Assembly (NCBI GenBank): GCA_039810605.1
Contig: JBDHXH010000080.1
Span: forward strand, 1 to 11,602
DNA: 11,602 nucleotides
Direction: 5' to 3'
DNA from: JAGPCH01 sp039810605
GTDB lineage: Bacteria > Bacteroidota > Ignavibacteria > Tepidaquicellales > Tepidaquicellaceae
A model generated the notes under the pieces. That model ran no database searches, was not told the DNA's origin, and worked only from the letters and a program-made list of their open reading frames with translations. How positions within the stretch are numbered: position 1 is the stretch's first letter; every line of letters begins with the position of its first letter. This document shows positions 1-6,270 of the stretch, piece after piece. Made by a program: the position numbers and the translations under genes.

Positions 1-584
1 GAAATACCGCCGGAATATTCGAGACTCGTCATCATTGCAGTTGGATCGTAGAAGTTATTATTATACTTGGCACAAATATCTATATTAACTTCTTTGATGA
101 CCTTGAATGCAATTCCGAAACCTGCCTGCCACATGAACCTAAAAAGGGTCTTGTCATCCGTCACACCTGTTACCCCCTTGTCTCTTGAGATAATATTTAT
201 CCCGCCGAGAAATGAGAAGTAAGGCATTATTCTATTTGGAAGGACGTAATATCTTCCTCCAACTTGTAATGGTATTGCGCTAAGAGAATTGCTGTCGCTT
301 TGAGTTTCATCCCGATTATGGAAACTGGTATAACCAGTCTTCACAATTAGCTGATACGAATTGTTAAAATGTTTTCCGTAGTTAATGTAAAATCCCGAAG
401 CTTTGTTAAAAATTTGTCCGAAGTTACCGAGATTGCGGAAATATGAACCTTCAACAAAGACCATGTCTGACAAATTATTCTTCCATCCCTTCTTATCTTT
501 GTCATATTTTTCTCTGATGAAATTGTTTTGAGCAAACGTGAGAGTTGATGCCAATAAAAAAATTATTATAAAAATTTTTTTCAT
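1..584 (-). CDS. Outer-membrane beta-barrel protein, C-terminus cut by the window edge
   Basis: The reading frame is open from an ATG at 584 to the window edge, giving 194 residues without a stop. It begins MKKIFIIIFLLASTLTFAQ, a typical Sec signal peptide with likely cleavage after the Ala before Gln. The rest alternates short aromatic- and glycine-rich strands (GSYFRNLG, GFYINYGKHF, LQVGGRYYVLP, PYFSFLGGINII, FMWQAGFGIAFKV) separated by polar turns, the pattern of a small OmpA/OmpW-like outer-membrane barrel. No enzymatic motif is seen. The start lies 11 nt after the stop of the DUF3943 gene, so the two are probably cotranscribed. There is no Shine-Dalgarno. The exact family and ligand cannot be stated; the missing C-terminus should hold the remaining strands. 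Confidence 0.8.
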   Translation of the reverse strand, partial: MKKIFIIIFLLASTLTFAQNNFIREKYDKDKKGWKNNLSDMVFVEGSYFRNLGNFGQIFNKASGFYINYGKHFNNSYQLIVKTGYTSFHNRDETQSDSNSLSAIPLQVGGRYYVLPNRIMPYFSFLGGINIISRDKGVTGVTDDKTLFRFMWQAGFGIAFKVIKEVNIDICAKYNNNFYDPTAMMTSLEYSGGI

Positions 585-595
585 ATTAATTCAAT

Positions 596-2164
596 TTAGA
601 GAATTGCTGTTCTGAAAAATACCCTTACGACAGGCGTAGTGAAAGTAACATCCGGATAATTAGTATAATTGCTTTCTCTCCAGTAAGCGCCAACCGATGC
701 CCCGAGTGAAAAATAATCTTTCATGGGATATTGTCCTTCTATAATGAGATAATGAAGGTGATGCTTTGATTCTGCAGGTTCGCTTTGTGTCCATAACCAT
801 CCGCTGCTATATGTCAGACTGACCACATCCCATCTTCCCTGCCTGATAGATGAATGCAGGCTCAATCCAAGTCCCGGTCCGAAGTCATAATTCCTTCCTT
901 CGGGACCTGCAAAATAATCATCGGGAGTTGCGCCCATCGGAATCAGTGAAATACTTGGGTTGAGTATGAAAGTAGATTTCTTGCTATACTGCCAACTGTT
1001 CTGAAGCGTCGTCATTAAAGAAGCTGCACCGAACAGAAATCCCGGGTTGTTGTGGTAATCATAATTCAGTGTTTCGATAATTCTCTGTTTGAATTTCTTT
1101 TTCACTTTAATCTTCATTCCATACAGCAGACCTGCGGACTGCAGCATGGTCAGTTTCGGATTGCCCGATGACACGCTCATCTTCAACAGAAAATTTGAAA
1201 AGGGCGTTTTGTAATCCGGCTTGTTTACACTTCCGTAATTAAAATAGAAGTCAAAGATGCCTTCATCAATACCTTCCTTGGCAATGTTCACCCCGTTATC
1301 CTTATCAAGCCTCCTCATTCCGGCAGTCATAAACAGTGACATGTTATCAGGAGTCCTCCATGAAGGATTATCAAATACTTTGTGAGTTTCGCCTGAAAGC
1401 AGTCTGTTGAAAACTCTGACAGGATTGATAATGCCACCTGCTATTTCCATCCACATTCTGCTTGAGCCTCTGGCTCTGTTGTCCGTTATCAAAGTTGAAA
1501 GTCTGTAAGTAATTTCACCAAGGTTTATCCCGTTCATACTTGTAAGCACCCAGTCATTAAATGCAGGCTCCCATGTTTCCATAAAGTGTTCCCAGACGGC
1601 GCTACCTGACATGGAGAAAATTGTTGACTCCCAGAATCCGTATCCGTTTGTTCTTCCAGCATTGAAGAATAAATTACCGTGATAAGGATGAGCAAAGAAA
1701 TTTGTCAGGAAATTATCACCATCATAAAACCAACCGGAGCTTAGATTATGCCAAACCGAATTGAAAGAAATTTTTGTCCAGTTCTTTTCAGTTGAGCCGC
1801 TCCAATCTTTTATGTAAGCCGAGAACGCGAACGGAAGAAATTCCAGCAATGCCATCTCACCGAATGCCGCATAGAAATGTTTCTTGGATTCCCAGGGCTT
1901 ATATTTTTTCCTGGGATCATAAAGACTCTTAACCTGAATCCGTTTGGGCTTCTCATTGAGTTTTAAAGGGGCAATTAAATAACTTTCAAATCTTGATGAA
2001 TAATCAGTGTGCAAAATGTTCTTTTGCAGTGTTGAGAAATGAAGCTTCGAATTGTTACCGGGTGTATCCTTAAGTTTAAGTTTAGGTAATTCCTGCGATG
2101 AAAGATCATGTCCTCCCAGGAGCACAATTCCAAAAACAATTAAAACCAAGTAAAATGATTTCAC
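596..2164 (-). CDS. DUF3943 family envelope protein
   Basis: This is a 522-residue protein of unknown function. The N-terminus (MKSFYLVLIVFGIVLLGG) is a signal peptide or membrane anchor with no lipobox cysteine. Residues about 137-255 carry the DUF3943 pattern as I know it: TNFFAHPYHGNLFF (154-167), a Ser/Gly-rich stretch ending in WEHF (about 179-194), then a Trp/Asn/Gly block with GEITYRLS (216-223). The C-terminal 200 residues have alternating strands (for example GLGLSLHSS, VVSLTYSSGW, FSLGASVGAYW) and end in VRVFFRTAIL, which suggests a barrel or other outer-membrane beta structure. The start is a GTG at 2164, because no ATG lies near the signal peptide and GTG gives the expected MK-start. 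No Shine-Dalgarno is seen. It leads a probable two-gene unit with the downstream barrel protein. The function is not known; family assignment is by motif recognition. Confidence 0.8.
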   Translation of the reverse strand: MKSFYLVLIVFGIVLLGGHDLSSQELPKLKLKDTPGNNSKLHFSTLQKNILHTDYSSRFESYLIAPLKLNEKPKRIQVKSLYDPRKKYKPWESKKHFYAAFGEMALLEFLPFAFSAYIKDWSGSTEKNWTKISFNSVWHNLSSGWFYDGDNFLTNFFAHPYHGNLFFNAGRTNGYGFWESTIFSMSGSAVWEHFMETWEPAFNDWVLTSMNGINLGEITYRLSTLITDNRARGSSRMWMEIAGGIINPVRVFNRLLSGETHKVFDNPSWRTPDNMSLFMTAGMRRLDKDNGVNIAKEGIDEGIFDFYFNYGSVNKPDYKTPFSNFLLKMSVSSGNPKLTMLQSAGLLYGMKIKVKKKFKQRIIETLNYDYHNNPGFLFGAASLMTTLQNSWQYSKKSTFILNPSISLIPMGATPDDYFAGPEGRNYDFGPGLGLSLHSSIRQGRWDVVSLTYSSGWLWTQSEPAESKHHLHYLIIEGQYPMKDYFSLGASVGAYWRESNYTNYPDVTFTTPVVRVFFRTAIL

Positions 2165-2225
2165 GAAATTAAGTATTTGAGTAAATATTTTTTATTGAAA
2201 TGTGATGCTGTCGCCGCAAGAAGAC

Positions 2226-2253
2226 TTTCCGGTAAATTGAAAACTGCCGGAAA
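2226..2253 (-). promoter_or_regulatory. Hairpin in the leader of the DUF3943 gene
   Basis: The arms TTTCCGG (2226-2232) and CCGGAAA (2247-2253) are perfect complements around a 14-nt loop. It lies between the candidate promoter and the GTG start, about 60 nt before the start. No T-run follows on the minus strand, so it is not a standard intrinsic terminator. An RNA stability or regulatory role is possible; chance cannot be excluded. Confidence 0.35.
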
Positions 2254-2283
2254 ATGTAGACTTTTAATCACAAGGAATTTAAG

Positions 2284-2314
2284 CAAAGTTAAACGAATGT
2301 GTAATTTTTTTCAA
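2284..2314 (-). promoter_or_regulatory. Bacteroidota-type promoter for the DUF3943/barrel genes
   Basis: On the minus strand TTG (2314-2312) is followed after 20 nt by TAACTTTG (2291-2284), an exact match to the Bacteroidota -7 consensus TAnnTTTG at a suitable distance from a -33 TTG. It would give a leader of roughly 115 nt before the GTG at 2164. Confidence 0.55.
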
Positions 2315-2384
2315 TGACATAATCTTAGAAAGAAACATCGAACTGCATTGAACCAGCGCAAGGGAATTCAAGAACGACTCACAA

Positions 2385-2939
2385 TTACTTTTTTGGTACT
2401 GTTTCATCAATGAGATATAATTTATTATCCTCAACAAGATACAGCATTGGAGCAATCTGAATCTTCGGATATCTCCTCCTTAATCTCACAGTTTCATTCA
2501 ACACAAAATCAACTTCATTTCCAATTTCGAACAATGGAGCGAATTGATTAAAATGCTCTTCCGCAGCTTCTGACTCCCAGCCAGCCCTTTCCGCAAGTCC
2601 TTTAATAAATGCATCTTTCCGTGATGCGAGATTTACCATACCGCAATTGTCATGTCCTATAAGCGCAAGGTGTGAGACGCCGCCGACTGCAATTGCATAG
2701 GATACTTTGAACTCGCTGAACCGAAGGTTCGCCCCGCCCGACCTTATTATGTAAGCAAAGTTATCCGGAATCCTCAAGTGCTTTCTGTTATCCATGCACA
2801 TGCCTATAAGAAGTTGCGCTTTGCTGTAATGATCAAGTTCCTTTTCAAGATTATGATATTCCAGCAAAAGTCCGATTGGCGTATTTCTATAAGTGTCCGG
2901 AATTTCATTTGCGGAATTGATACTTATGAGTCTGTTCAA
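2385..2939 (-). CDS. Beta-class carbonic anhydrase-like protein
   Basis: The 184-residue protein has the beta-carbonic anhydrase zinc-site layout. Cys48 lies in CMDNR, which also supplies the Asp50-Arg52 dyad, and His96 and Cys99 lie in HDNCG. YIIRSGGAN (63-71) corresponds to the usual FviRnAGN block. The expected reaction is reversible hydration of CO2 to bicarbonate in the cytoplasm; no signal peptide is seen. At 184 residues it is slightly short for the family, and the region between the zinc site and the C-terminus is divergent, so activity is inferred. The start is a TTG at 2939 directly after an in-frame TAA. It keeps the YRNTPIGLLLEYHNL segment, which has no ATG before it, and a GGGGA lies just upstream. 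It sits behind the Lys-rich gene's terminator, so it may have its own promoter, but I found no convincing one. No clear terminator follows. Confidence 0.8.
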   Translation of the reverse strand: MNRLISINSANEIPDTYRNTPIGLLLEYHNLEKELDHYSKAQLLIGMCMDNRKHLRIPDNFAYIIRSGGANLRFSEFKVSYAIAVGGVSHLALIGHDNCGMVNLASRKDAFIKGLAERAGWESEAAEEHFNQFAPLFEIGNEVDFVLNETVRLRRRYPKIQIAPMLYLVEDNKLYLIDETVPKK

Positions 2940-3017
2940 TTATTCCCCAGGTTGAGTTGTTGTATTTGAATCTAACTGCATTCAGATTAATTAGAAAATC
3001 ACTTCAGAGCCGTCATC

Positions 3018-3055
3018 AAAAAAAAATTGCCGGCTCTGTATGTGCCGGCAATTTT
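3018..3055 (-). terminator. Intrinsic terminator after the Lys-rich protein gene
   Basis: In minus-strand sense, AAAATTGCCGGC pairs perfectly with GCCGGCAATTTT (12 bp, plus-strand arms 3023-3034 and 3044-3055) around a 9-nt loop, and a run of nine T residues follows (complement of 3026-3018). It lies about 24 nt after the stop of the Lys-rich gene and before the carbonic anhydrase gene. The stem is symmetrical, but the plus-strand T-run is only four, and no plus-strand gene ends here. Confidence 0.85.
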
Positions 3056-3078
3056 CAATAAAGATTTTTAAAGCAAAA

Positions 3079-3285
3079 TTACATTGAACTTTTTATAGCT
3101 CTCTTAATGGCTGCCCTCTTTACTGCCTTCTTTACTACGGCCTTCTTAAGAGCTCTCTTCTTCAGAGCTTTTTTCACGACTGCTTTCTTAACTGCTTTCT
3201 TGAGCACAGCCTTTTTCACTGCTTTTTTCACAGCTTTTTTCTTTACGGCTTTCTTAATTGCTTTCTTTTTCAAAGCTTTTGCCAT
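3079..3285 (-). CDS. Small Lys/Ala-repeat basic protein (histone H1-like tail), 68 aa
   Basis: The protein has 68 residues, of which 28 are Lys, 3 Arg, 16 Ala and 10 Val; there is no Asp, Glu, aromatic, Cys or Gly. It is a chain of four- and five-residue units of the type KKAV, KKKAV, KKAL, KRAI running from residue 6 to 65. This resembles the Lys/Ala-rich tails of bacterial histone-H1-like and extended HU proteins, so binding of DNA or RNA is inferred; no folded domain is present. I place the start at the ATG at 3285 because AGGAG lies 6 nt upstream. An in-frame GTG at 3321 would put the start inside a leader hairpin and has no ribosome binding site. Evidence for a real gene includes its own promoter, a strong ribosome binding site and an intrinsic terminator. 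The opposite strand is also open but encodes only a Phe-rich shadow. Confidence 0.8.
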   Translation of the reverse strand: MAKALKKKAIKKAVKKKAVKKAVKKAVLKKAVKKAVVKKALKKRALKKAVVKKAVKRAAIKRAIKSSM

Positions 3286-3291
3286 TTCCTT

Positions 3292-3296
3292 CTCCT
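3292..3296 (-). promoter_or_regulatory. Strong Shine-Dalgarno of the Lys-rich gene
   Basis: AGGAG sits 6 nt before the ATG at 3285 (context AGGAGAAGGAAATG). It decides the start codon over the upstream in-frame GTG, and stands out because most genes in this window have no such site. Confidence 0.8.
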
Positions 3297-3309
3297 GTTT
3301 TATATTAGT

Positions 3310-3341
3310 AAAAAAGGACACAAGCTTAATGCAGGTGTCCT
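3310..3341 (-). promoter_or_regulatory. Terminator-like hairpin in the leader of the Lys-rich gene
   Basis: In minus-strand sense, AGGACAC (3341-3335) pairs with GTGTCCT (3321-3315), a perfect 7-bp stem with a 13-nt loop, running straight into a six-T run (3315-3310). This has the shape of an intrinsic terminator. It lies downstream of the candidate promoter at 3372-3403 and about 25 nt before the ATG of the Lys-rich gene. It could be a leader attenuator of that gene, or the terminator of the upstream rqcH transcript, or both. Which one applies cannot be decided from sequence. Confidence 0.6.
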
Positions 3342-3371
3342 GTTTGTATTGATATTGATTGAAGTAAATTT

Positions 3372-3403
3372 CAAAAATATTTTCATCAAAGAAAATTTTT
3401 CAA
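3372..3403 (-). promoter_or_regulatory. Bacteroidota-type promoter for the Lys-rich gene
   Basis: TTG (3403-3401), 21 nt spacer, then TATTTTTG (3379-3372): an exact TAnnTTTG -7 element with a -33 TTG. It predicts a leader of about 80 nt that includes the terminator-like hairpin. A second, weaker candidate lies at the end of rqcH: TTG (3594-3592), 18 nt, TAACTTTG (3573-3566). Confidence 0.55.
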
Positions 3404-3577
3404 TATCTGAACTTTCGATTCCTTTCAGTTATGTGCAAACTTATGAATAAATTTTTTCTTTTGAAACTCAAATTTAAATTTTTGTTTGATTTTGTTTGCA
3501 CTTCTATCAAAATGATTTCATCAAACCTTTACAGCAAGAATTTTCTATACTTATCTAATTATCCGCAAAGTTATACT

Positions 3578-5188
3578 TCATCTCTTCTCATCAAACGGAA
3601 TACCAGGTTTCACAAAAATTACTTTTTCTCTTTCCATAACAACTGTTCCTTGTTTAAAGCCCTTTTTCTTTTTTACAAATTTTCTTTCGCAATATGCAAC
3701 AGGTACAGACAATGCATTCCGTGCTTTGCTGTAGTATGCGGCTATAGACGCAGCTGTATGAATCATATCTTTCGATACATCTGATTTCTTATTTGAAACT
3801 TTAAGAACAGTATGAGAGCCGCTCGCGCCGCGGACATGAAACCAAAGATCATTCTGTGCTGAATACTTCTTCGTGAGCAAATCATTTGCAGCAGCATCCT
3901 TGCCAACCCATACTTCGAGTGAATCATTTAGTTTGAACTTTCTGAATCGGGATGTCTCGTCCCGCCTTTGCGATTCCGATTTCTTTTCTTCTTTCATCAA
4001 GGGTTTTATTTCGCTCATGTTCTTTATCTTTTCAATTTCAATTTTCAGATCTGACTCTTCCTTTTCAAGCCGAACAATTTTTTTCTCAAGCATGTCTATT
4101 GAACTTTTTTGTTTTCTGAATTTGTCAAAATACATTTGAGCATTTTCAGACGGTGATAGATCCGGTTTCAATTTTATTCTTACTGCTTTACCAGATTGTG
4201 AATCAAACTCCAATTCTTCATCACCTTTGCGGATATTGTGAATATTGTTAAGAATCTCCTCTCCATATTTTCTGAACTCTTCAGATCTCTTTCCGTTCTC
4301 ATATTGAGTCTTTAACCCGTTAATTCGTTTCCTTGTATTCTGAAGCTTCTTTGTCAGTTCTTCATAAAGATTAGTTTTGAGTCTCAAAAATTTTTCCCTT
4401 CTCTGACTTTGCCTTACATACACCTCTATAAGACCGTTTACATCACTGAACATTTTATACGGACTCTTCAAGTGAGATAACTCCATTAAAGAAACTATAA
4501 GATTGTTTTCTCTTCTGTCGTCTGTTGAAACGTAATTTTCATAAAGAACAAAATCCGGATTCTCAAATTCAGAGATGATTTCTGATGCACACCTGTCAAT
4601 TTCATCTTTCGCTGCTTTATCGGCAGTGCCTCTTTGTTCAATTTTCAACCGTGAAAAAATTTCTTCCGCATAGATCCTTCCGAACTTCGGGAATGTGCTT
4701 TTCACATAAGCTGCATTAGTGTCAGATGGCAACCTGCCTGACACAGTATGATCTGGATGGTCGAAAATTGAGGAAACATTTTCATTCAACAATTCATTCT
4801 TCTGCTTGAATGAATTGAGTATCTCATTTCCGGATATGTAATAACAATTTGCTTTAATTGTGAAGAAAGTGAACACCAAAGATTCATTGCCGTCAAATTT
4901 GAATTCAATCGCCCTGTCGTCATTACACAGAGAAACTTGAGTTATTTTTTTCCCGCGCGCTTCTCCAAACAAATCACTATAATTCCTTTTAGCCTTAGCA
5001 ATATTTTCTTTCAACAGGATGTAGTTGTAATCTTTCTCAATTGAAAATTCCAATCCTCTGCTGCTTTCTTCAAATGAAATCATCATCTTATTTTTTTCCT
5101 GCGTAAATATTGACGAGATTGTCAGTCCACATATCTGCTGATTCAGATAACTTGCTACCTCTCTGATGATATAAAAATTATTCAGCAT
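3578..5188 (-). CDS. rqcH: RqcH-like NFACT protein, ribosome-associated quality control
   Basis: The 536-residue protein matches the bacterial RqcH/Rqc2 (formerly fibronectin-binding, FbpA) family. Known members bind 50S subunits carrying a stalled peptidyl-tRNA and add a C-terminal alanine tail that marks the nascent chain for degradation. NFACT-N covers about residues 1-130 and includes the Asp91-Arg92 pair (NDDR), which matches the functionally essential DR motif. A helical region follows (about 150-250). Coiled-coil segments lie near 265-300 and 355-392, bracketing the conserved LSPSENAQMYF block. NFACT-R occupies about 413-527 with NDLWFHVRGASGSHTVLK and the C-terminal VAYCERKFVKKKKG and KQGTVV motifs. 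Length is close to the usual 510-570. The start is an ATG at 5188 without a Shine-Dalgarno. It stands alone, 172 nt after atpG, with its own candidate promoter. The family is clear; alanine-tailing in this organism is inferred. Confidence 0.9.
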   Translation of the reverse strand: MLNNFYIIREVASYLNQQICGLTISSIFTQEKNKMMISFEESSRGLEFSIEKDYNYILLKENIAKAKRNYSDLFGEARGKKITQVSLCNDDRAIEFKFDGNESLVFTFFTIKANCYYISGNEILNSFKQKNELLNENVSSIFDHPDHTVSGRLPSDTNAAYVKSTFPKFGRIYAEEIFSRLKIEQRGTADKAAKDEIDRCASEIISEFENPDFVLYENYVSTDDRRENNLIVSLMELSHLKSPYKMFSDVNGLIEVYVRQSQRREKFLRLKTNLYEELTKKLQNTRKRINGLKTQYENGKRSEEFRKYGEEILNNIHNIRKGDEELEFDSQSGKAVRIKLKPDLSPSENAQMYFDKFRKQKSSIDMLEKKIVRLEKEESDLKIEIEKIKNMSEIKPLMKEEKKSESQRRDETSRFRKFKLNDSLEVWVGKDAAANDLLTKKYSAQNDLWFHVRGASGSHTVLKVSNKKSDVSKDMIHTAASIAAYYSKARNALSVPVAYCERKFVKKKKGFKQGTVVMEREKVIFVKPGIPFDEKR

Positions 5189-5197
5189 AAATGAAAA

Positions 5198-5228
5198 TAA
5201 AATTATGAAGGCAAATGTTTAGTTACAA
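5198..5228 (-). promoter_or_regulatory. Candidate promoter of rqcH, nearly leaderless
   Basis: TTG (5228-5226), 20 nt spacer, TAATTTTA (5205-5198), matching TAnnTTTG except for the final base. The -7 element ends only 9 nt before the ATG at 5188, so the transcript would start within a few nucleotides of the start codon. Confidence 0.35.
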
Positions 5229-5360
5229 AATAAATCCTGCTGATTCATTTATTTGGAAACGAGAACACAGGTGTGTTGTGTGAGTTGTGCGTGTTAAGTA
5301 TTTGCGGCTGCTAAGGAATCACGCTCCAATAGAATTGTTGAAAGAGTTGGATAGGGTGGT

Positions 5361-6227
5361 TTAACTTTCCTTGAGAGCCTCTGCTCCGCCGACAATTTCA
5401 AGGATTTCTTTGGTGATGGCTGCCTGACGTGCCTGATTGTATGAGAGTTCAAGAAGTTTCAGAAGGTCAGATGCATTTCGGGTTGCAGTTTCCATTGCCG
5501 TCATGCGCGCGGCTTGTTCCGCTGCATTTGATTCAAGCAGCGCTTTCCAGAACTTTACCCTGTATTGCTTCGGTATCAGCTCTTTCAGAATTTCAGCCGC
5601 ACCCGGTTCATATATGTAATCAACCGAAGTCTTCTTTTTTGATTGGTCTTTTTCCGGCTTTGACAAAGGAAGAAGCTGATCTTTAACTGCAACTTGTTTT
5701 ACTACAGACCGGAATTCATTGAAAATAATTTCAACGCTGTCGTAAGATCTCTTTTTATAACCGTCAATTATGTAATTTATAATTTCGTTTGACAATTCAA
5801 AGGAGAGGTTATTGAAAACATTAACATAGGATTTAATGATGTTAAGATTTTTCTTCTTCAACGCGTCGTTGGCTTTCTTTCCAATGACAATCACCCTGGT
5901 GTCTTTCGGCAAACTGTTAATGTAATTCAGAGAAAACCGGATAAGATTCGAATTGAAAGAGCCCGCCAAACCTCTGTCAGCGGAGATTACTACAACAAGT
6001 CGGTGCTTAATGTCTCTTTGCTCAAGAATATTATTGACTTCCTCTCCTGCCGAATCTGCAAGATGAGTAAGAAGTTCGTCAAGTCTCTTCGCGTATGGGC
6101 GCATTGAAATGATTCTGTCCTGGGCACGCCTCATCTTTGCGGATGCAACCATCTTCATTGCTCTGGTTATCTTCTGCGTTCCCTTAATTCCCGTAATCCG
6201 TATTTTTAATTCTTTAAGTGTCGCCAA
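5361..6227 (-). CDS. atpG: ATP synthase F1 gamma subunit
   Basis: This is the 288-residue central rotor shaft of F1, coupling c-ring rotation to the catalytic sites. The N-terminal helix (KELKIRITGIKGTQKITRAM) and the C-terminal helix with the family signature (AITKEILEIVGGAEAL, near the end) form the coiled-coil shaft, with an alpha/beta Rossmann-like region between. Length is typical. A lysine-rich stretch around residues 190-205 (KPEKDQSKKK) is a surface loop of the kind that varies among species. The start is a TTG at 6227 giving MATLKELK, the normal family start; the frame has a stop four codons upstream and no ATG choice. It is the last gene of the operon, 43 nt after atpA. No intrinsic terminator was found in the 172 nt that follow. 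Confidence 0.96.
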   Translation of the reverse strand: MATLKELKIRITGIKGTQKITRAMKMVASAKMRRAQDRIISMRPYAKRLDELLTHLADSAGEEVNNILEQRDIKHRLVVVISADRGLAGSFNSNLIRFSLNYINSLPKDTRVIVIGKKANDALKKKNLNIIKSYVNVFNNLSFELSNEIINYIIDGYKKRSYDSVEIIFNEFRSVVKQVAVKDQLLPLSKPEKDQSKKKTSVDYIYEPGAAEILKELIPKQYRVKFWKALLESNAAEQAARMTAMETATRNASDLLKLLELSYNQARQAAITKEILEIVGGAEALKES

Positions 6228-6270
6228 TGCCTGATTTTAAAAAATTTTTCTTTTTAGAAATGGACTGTTC

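Noticed and set aside
3286..3321. GTG start for the Lys-rich protein, adding 12 residues
   Set aside because: The GTG lies inside the leader hairpin, has no ribosome binding site, and the ATG at 3285 has a strong one.
3107..3352. Open frame on the plus strand encoding a Phe/Ala-rich peptide
   Set aside because: It is the reverse-strand shadow of the Lys/Ala repeats (Lys codons AAA/AAG read as Phe/Leu); the minus strand has promoter, ribosome binding site and terminator.
5264..5277. Palindrome AACACA-GG-TGTGTT between atpG and rqcH
   Set aside because: The 2-nt loop is too small for an RNA hairpin, there is no T-run, and it sits in a GT-rich low-complexity stretch; not usable as a terminator and weak as an operator.
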